Assembly: GCF_000203815.1 (NCBI RefSeq)
Contig: NW_004457624.1
Coordinates: 2,728,001-2,792,000 of the forward strand
Direction of reading: 5' to 3'
DNA length: 64,000 nucleotides
From: Cavenderia fasciculata
Taxonomy: Eukaryota > Evosea > Eumycetozoa > Acytosteliales > Cavenderiaceae
Under the pieces are notes generated by a model. The model did not search any database. It was not told the origin of the DNA and was given only the letters and a program-made list of their open reading frames with translations. Each line of letters starts with the position of its first letter. Position 1 is the stretch's first letter. Made by a program: the position numbers and the translations under genes. Of the stretch, positions 60,201-64,000 are shown piece by piece.

Positions 60201-63200
60201 TATATTCCCACATGTAACATCTAGTTCATTATCAGTAAAGAAATTAACTTTGGAAGTTTTGGATGTATTGTGTAGAACATTTACAATTGGTTCAACGATT
60301 GTTTTGGAATCGATAAAGACCTATTCCAAAAAACATCAGGTGCCGTTGCAAACTCCACTTGGATTCATTCACTCTCCATTGGATGGGGAATACACATTGG
60401 ACGTAAAGGTGAATTGCATGTCTTTGATTAACCAGTTGATAAAGGGTTGTAAGGAACTTTCAACTCGTGTAGATATTAGAAATGAAATTTTGTCAATTGG
60501 TATTCAAAAGTCGATCAAGAATCTTCGTATCGATGGTGATGGTATTGAAACGTCGAGTTGGAAATCATTAGAACGCGAGATGCAAGCATTTGAGCGTATG
60601 ATGGTGGAAGATGATAATTACATTGTACCGAGCTTGTCGCCACGATTGGACGGTACTGGCGGCGGAGGATCAGATATTGGGTTCTCTCTGCCAAGCAGTC
60701 CCAACTTTACCGGTGCCGATCCATTTGACCCCATCTTTGACAGTAGATTAGTTGTCAAGATTGCCTGTAATCCATCTACCTTTAATAGTAACAATGAGTC
60801 GGGTACACCGACCATGGTAACAGGTGGCCAACTAGACCAGTCAACAACATCTGTCAATTCTGACGACAATCCTTTGGCTTCTTCATCTGCTACTGCCACT
60901 ACTGCCAACAATAACAATAACAATGTAACAATGAGAGAAGTACTTGTACCAATCTCCAAGAAATCACAGGCTGGTGATGTCATCCGTGCCATCATCTCGT
61001 CCAATTCGAATCTGCGTGAGTTTGGAGAATGGGGATTGTATGTATGTGACGGAGACAGCAAGACACAGTCGCTGGACGGTCGCTTCTTGCGTGATGACGA
61101 GTATATCCTCGAGCAAAATGCCTCCCAACCCAATGGCAGCAACGCACCTCTTCGCTCGTTGATCTTGTTCAAGCAGTACACGTTAAAGATGGTGCCGTGG
61201 AAGGTTAGAATGTCACTTGAAAAGGTCAAAGACATGGACAGCGCCATCAGCACCAAATCCAACCACTTTATTGAGGAGCCAATGGATCCAACCACCACGT
61301 GCGCCGGACTGGTCCACCATATCGTCAAAAAGCATCTGCCAGCGATCGGTCGTTACTGTCTAGAGTCGGATGACTTTGGGTTGTACCTCGACTCGGCTGG
61401 TTTTGGCACGGGCGGGTACTGGCTCGAGCCACTTGAAAAGTTGCACGACTATGAGATCTTTAAGGATCCAAAGTCGACTGTCCAACTCAAGCTACGTCAA
61501 AAGATGGTGAAACTCAAGTTTGCCGATGGAACCTACGAGCAGCTTCGTCTTGATCTCACGTCACCAACAGAGAAGATCTTTGCAGAAATCTCGGAAAAGG
61601 TTATGGACCCATCCAACATGCACAATCTCCACTACTATGGTATCTTTATCGACCGTCAAGACACACTCAATCAAGACCATCTTGTCAGCGGCACGATGAA
61701 TACAAGCAGCAGTGGTGGAAGATTCAACAAAAAGCCAACAGTCGAGTGGATAGAGTCGGGTGTACCATTGTATCATTACCGTATCAACAGTCGTGTGTGT
61801 CTCAGATATGCAGTTAGACCATCAACCATTACCTTGCATATCGATTGTTCACTATTCCAACAACAAAAAGAACAACGACAAATCAAGGAAGAAGATGAGT
61901 TGAATGCAAGTGGAAATGGACATGGCATGCCAACCACCACTATTATGGATGTTGACGATGCAGATGATGAAGGAGACTCTACATCTGATAGTGAAGATTC
62001 GATTGAAAGAACACCCATTTGTGAAAATTTAGAAGATAAATTGAAATCAGTTGCTACAATCAGTAGTGTACAAGACAATGGATTAGTAATGTCTCATCAA
62101 GATTCACCATTATTAGTTTCTACATCGGCAGATGTAGTTAGTTTAATGGCTATCCCAGCACCAGTCAAGCCAAAACAAGTCGTTGTACAGATACCATTAC
62201 ATCTTCCTCTCAACGAGTCATTGGAAACTGAGGATAATTGGTTGGACTGTTTTATCGACCAAAGCAAATGTCGTTTCCACATTGATACGTTTGATGGACC
62301 AACTGTCAACCGTCAACAACCTCTTAATAGTCAAAACTTTACGAGCAAGAATAGTCTCTACATTGTACTGGCTGACGAGGTCGAGTTGCAAAACTCAGAG
62401 TTCCAGAATCATGTAATGACCAATATTTGGGAGGAACCAAATGACCGTAGCACCATCATTTATGATGAGTCACCTTCGCACCATGCACCGGCTTCGTCAC
62501 GTGACACATCCATCTCGACGACGACCACAACTGCCACTATCGCATCTACTATCCCACCAACTGCACAAAGTCAGATTATACGTGCTGCTACACTTAACAA
62601 GCTCGTCGAGTTGTCAACCAACAACATTGATGTGGATCGTGAATCAATGAACATTTTATTAATGACATACCAATCATTTACAACTTCGGACGGACTTTTG
62701 GACAAGTTGATCGAGAGATACACGGTTCCAGAGGGTGAAGAAAAGCAGAAAAAGGTGATTCAATTGCATGTGATTGTGTTTGTCAAGAATTGGCTAGAGC
62801 AGCAGTCTCCACAGGCAGCATCAGGTGGTGGTTTGGAAGAACGTTTCCTCGAACGTATCAACAGCTTTATCGACCGTCTCAATGCAGATGGATACAGCAA
62901 TATGGTACCCAACCTAAAGAAGTTGTATGACTCTGCCATCAAGGGCAAGCGTGCTTATGCAATGCCCGAGGTTCACCGTGCCGCTTTAGCGACCAAGATC
63001 CCGTCACTAGCCAACTCTTTCCTCGACGACGAACTGTTTATCGCACAACAACTAACCGTTCGCGAGTATGAGACATTCAAGCGTATCCAGATTGTCGAGT
63101 TTTTGAACCAAGCTTGGAACAAACCAAAATTGCAGTACAAGGCTCCAAACTTGCTCAAAATGATTGACCGTTTCAACAAGGTGTCAATGGCTGTATCAAC

Positions 63201-63756
63201 TGCCATCCTCCACCAGAACAAACTCAAACCACGTATCAAGCTCATTTGCCGTTTCATCAAGATTGCCCAACATTTGCGCGAACTCAACAACTTCCATCTA
63301 CTGACCGCCTTTTTGGCTGGTATTCGTAACAGCTCGGTACTCAGACTACGTGTGTCATGGGCCAAAGTACCCAAAAAGCACAAGCAGACCCTTGAAGACC
63401 TCGAAAAGATCATGTCGATGGAGGGCAGTTTCAAAGCATTTAGAACGATCATCAAGGACATTGTGCCACCATGCATCCCCTATCTCGGTGTCTATCTCAA
63501 GGATCTGACCTTTATCGAAGACGGTAATGCCGATAGCATCGAAGGACTCATCAACTGGGGTAAAAAGAAACTCATGCACAATATCATATCCATCATCCAG
63601 AAATGTCAACAAATCCCATACGATTTCCCACTCTGTACACAACAACAACAAAAATCAGAAATGGTCCTCGCCACTTTTGATTCTCTCCCCATTGCTGATG
63701 ATGAAGTACTTTATCAAGTATCTCAACAATTAGAACCAAAAGCAATTCAACAATAA
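57225..63756 (+). CDS. gefL: LRR-GBD/FH3-RasGEF protein, GefL-like
   Basis: Three exons (57225-59749, 59823-60078, 60160-63756) encode about 2125 residues. Residues ~40-360 form about 13 leucine-rich repeats of the small-GTPase/SHOC2 type ([38 protein letters not shown]). A long Ser/Asn-rich linker runs to ~770. A formin-like GBD/FH3 region (~780-1065; [34 protein letters not shown]) follows, then ubiquitin-like/FERM-like modules (~1180-1570). The RasGEF-N domain is at ~1730 ([22 protein letters not shown]) and the catalytic RasGEF at ~1880-2110 ([53 protein letters not shown]). It should load GTP on a Ras protein, with LRR and FH3 parts probably binding GTPases. The symbol rests on architecture remembered for D. 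discoideum GefL. The LRR exon is strongly GC-rich compared with its flanks. Confidence 0.85.
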
Positions 63757-64000
63757 TAATAATAATAAGAAAATAATAATATATAATATAATAATAATAT
63801 AAACCCAACAATATAAAAGTAAAAAAGTAACAATAATATAGTAATAATAAATAAGTATAAGTATAATATATACACCTTTGTAGATTTCCCCATTAAAACA
63901 AATAATAATATTAGAAAATTCCTTTTATTCTCGAATCCGATCAGATTCAATTTAAAAAAAAAATATCCTCCCCGAAAGTGACGTCAAAAGGCTGTACAGC
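63757..64000. other. Right-edge spacer
   Basis: AT-rich 3' flank of the RasGEF gene. No gene is seen. A palindromic TGACGTCA (CRE-like) occurs at 63979-63986, 15 bp from the edge of the window; its relevance depends on sequence beyond the edge. Confidence 0.45.

Noticed and set aside
63979-63986. TGACGTCA as a cAMP-response element
   Set aside because: One palindromic octamer at the window edge, with no downstream gene visible, is not enough to call a regulatory site.

Overview
The window is eukaryotic nuclear DNA and reads as a dictyostelid social amoeba. The evidence is: AT-rich spacers full of microsatellites, short AT-rich GT-AG introns (48 to about 160 nt in coding regions, usually GTATGT/GTAAGT donors and TTTAG/TATAG acceptors), long homopolymer Asn/Gln/Ser/Thr tracts, TAA stops, and gene types typical of the group (a headpiece-less talin, an LRR-GBD/FH3-RasGEF, a single-LIM APK-repeat protein). 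Many coding stretches are much less AT-rich than in Dictyostelium discoideum (cdc20, talin, the RasGEF LRR region), so a Cavenderia-, Heterostelium- or Tieghemostelium-like species is more likely than D. discoideum. The species cannot be fixed from sequence alone. No intact mobile element, virus-like element, tRNA, rRNA or CRISPR array was recognised.

Layout. 0.7-5.3 kb (+): a small DUF4282-like membrane protein, a mitochondrial PPR protein, and a SET/MYND methyltransferase. 5.6-8.3 kb (-): a large low-complexity protein of unknown function. 10.6-11.7 kb (+): NOSIP-like E3 ligase, with its 3' end duplicated in tandem. 12.5-14.8 kb (-): Cdh1/Fzr, an APC/C activator. 16.3-18.4 kb (-): a TatD-fold protein, apparently lacking its metal ligands, fused to a YVH1/DUSP12-type zinc domain. 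18.6-20.3 kb (-): a Ubl-vWA-E2 fusion. 20.6-22.6 kb (-): a GNAT acetyltransferase and a single-LIM protein. 23.1-26.4 kb (+): a probable class IB PI3K adaptor (p101/p84-like). 26.8-28.2 kb (+): Cdc20. 28.3-31.6 kb (+): a tentative small spliced gene, an N6AMT1/HemK2 methyltransferase and an unknown membrane protein. 31.6-33.0 kb (-): an internally duplicated membrane protein. 33.1-40.0 kb: a HEAT-like gene at 37.3-40.0 kb (-) and its decayed paralogue at 33.1-35.5 kb (-), with a TBL2-like WD40 gene (+) between them. 41.0-48.7 kb (+): talin A. 49.7-51.7 kb (+): an ABCG half-transporter. 51.7-57.2 kb: no gene seen. 57.2-63.8 kb (+): a GefL-like RasGEF.

Themes. Protein turnover and mitosis recur: two APC/C activators, a U-box-like E3 and an E2 fusion. 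So do Ras/PI3K signalling and the cytoskeleton (p101-like adaptor, RasGEF, talin, LIM). These genes lie on both strands in independent transcription units and nothing suggests operon-like organisation. The least expected findings are the two domain fusions at 16.3-20.3 kb.
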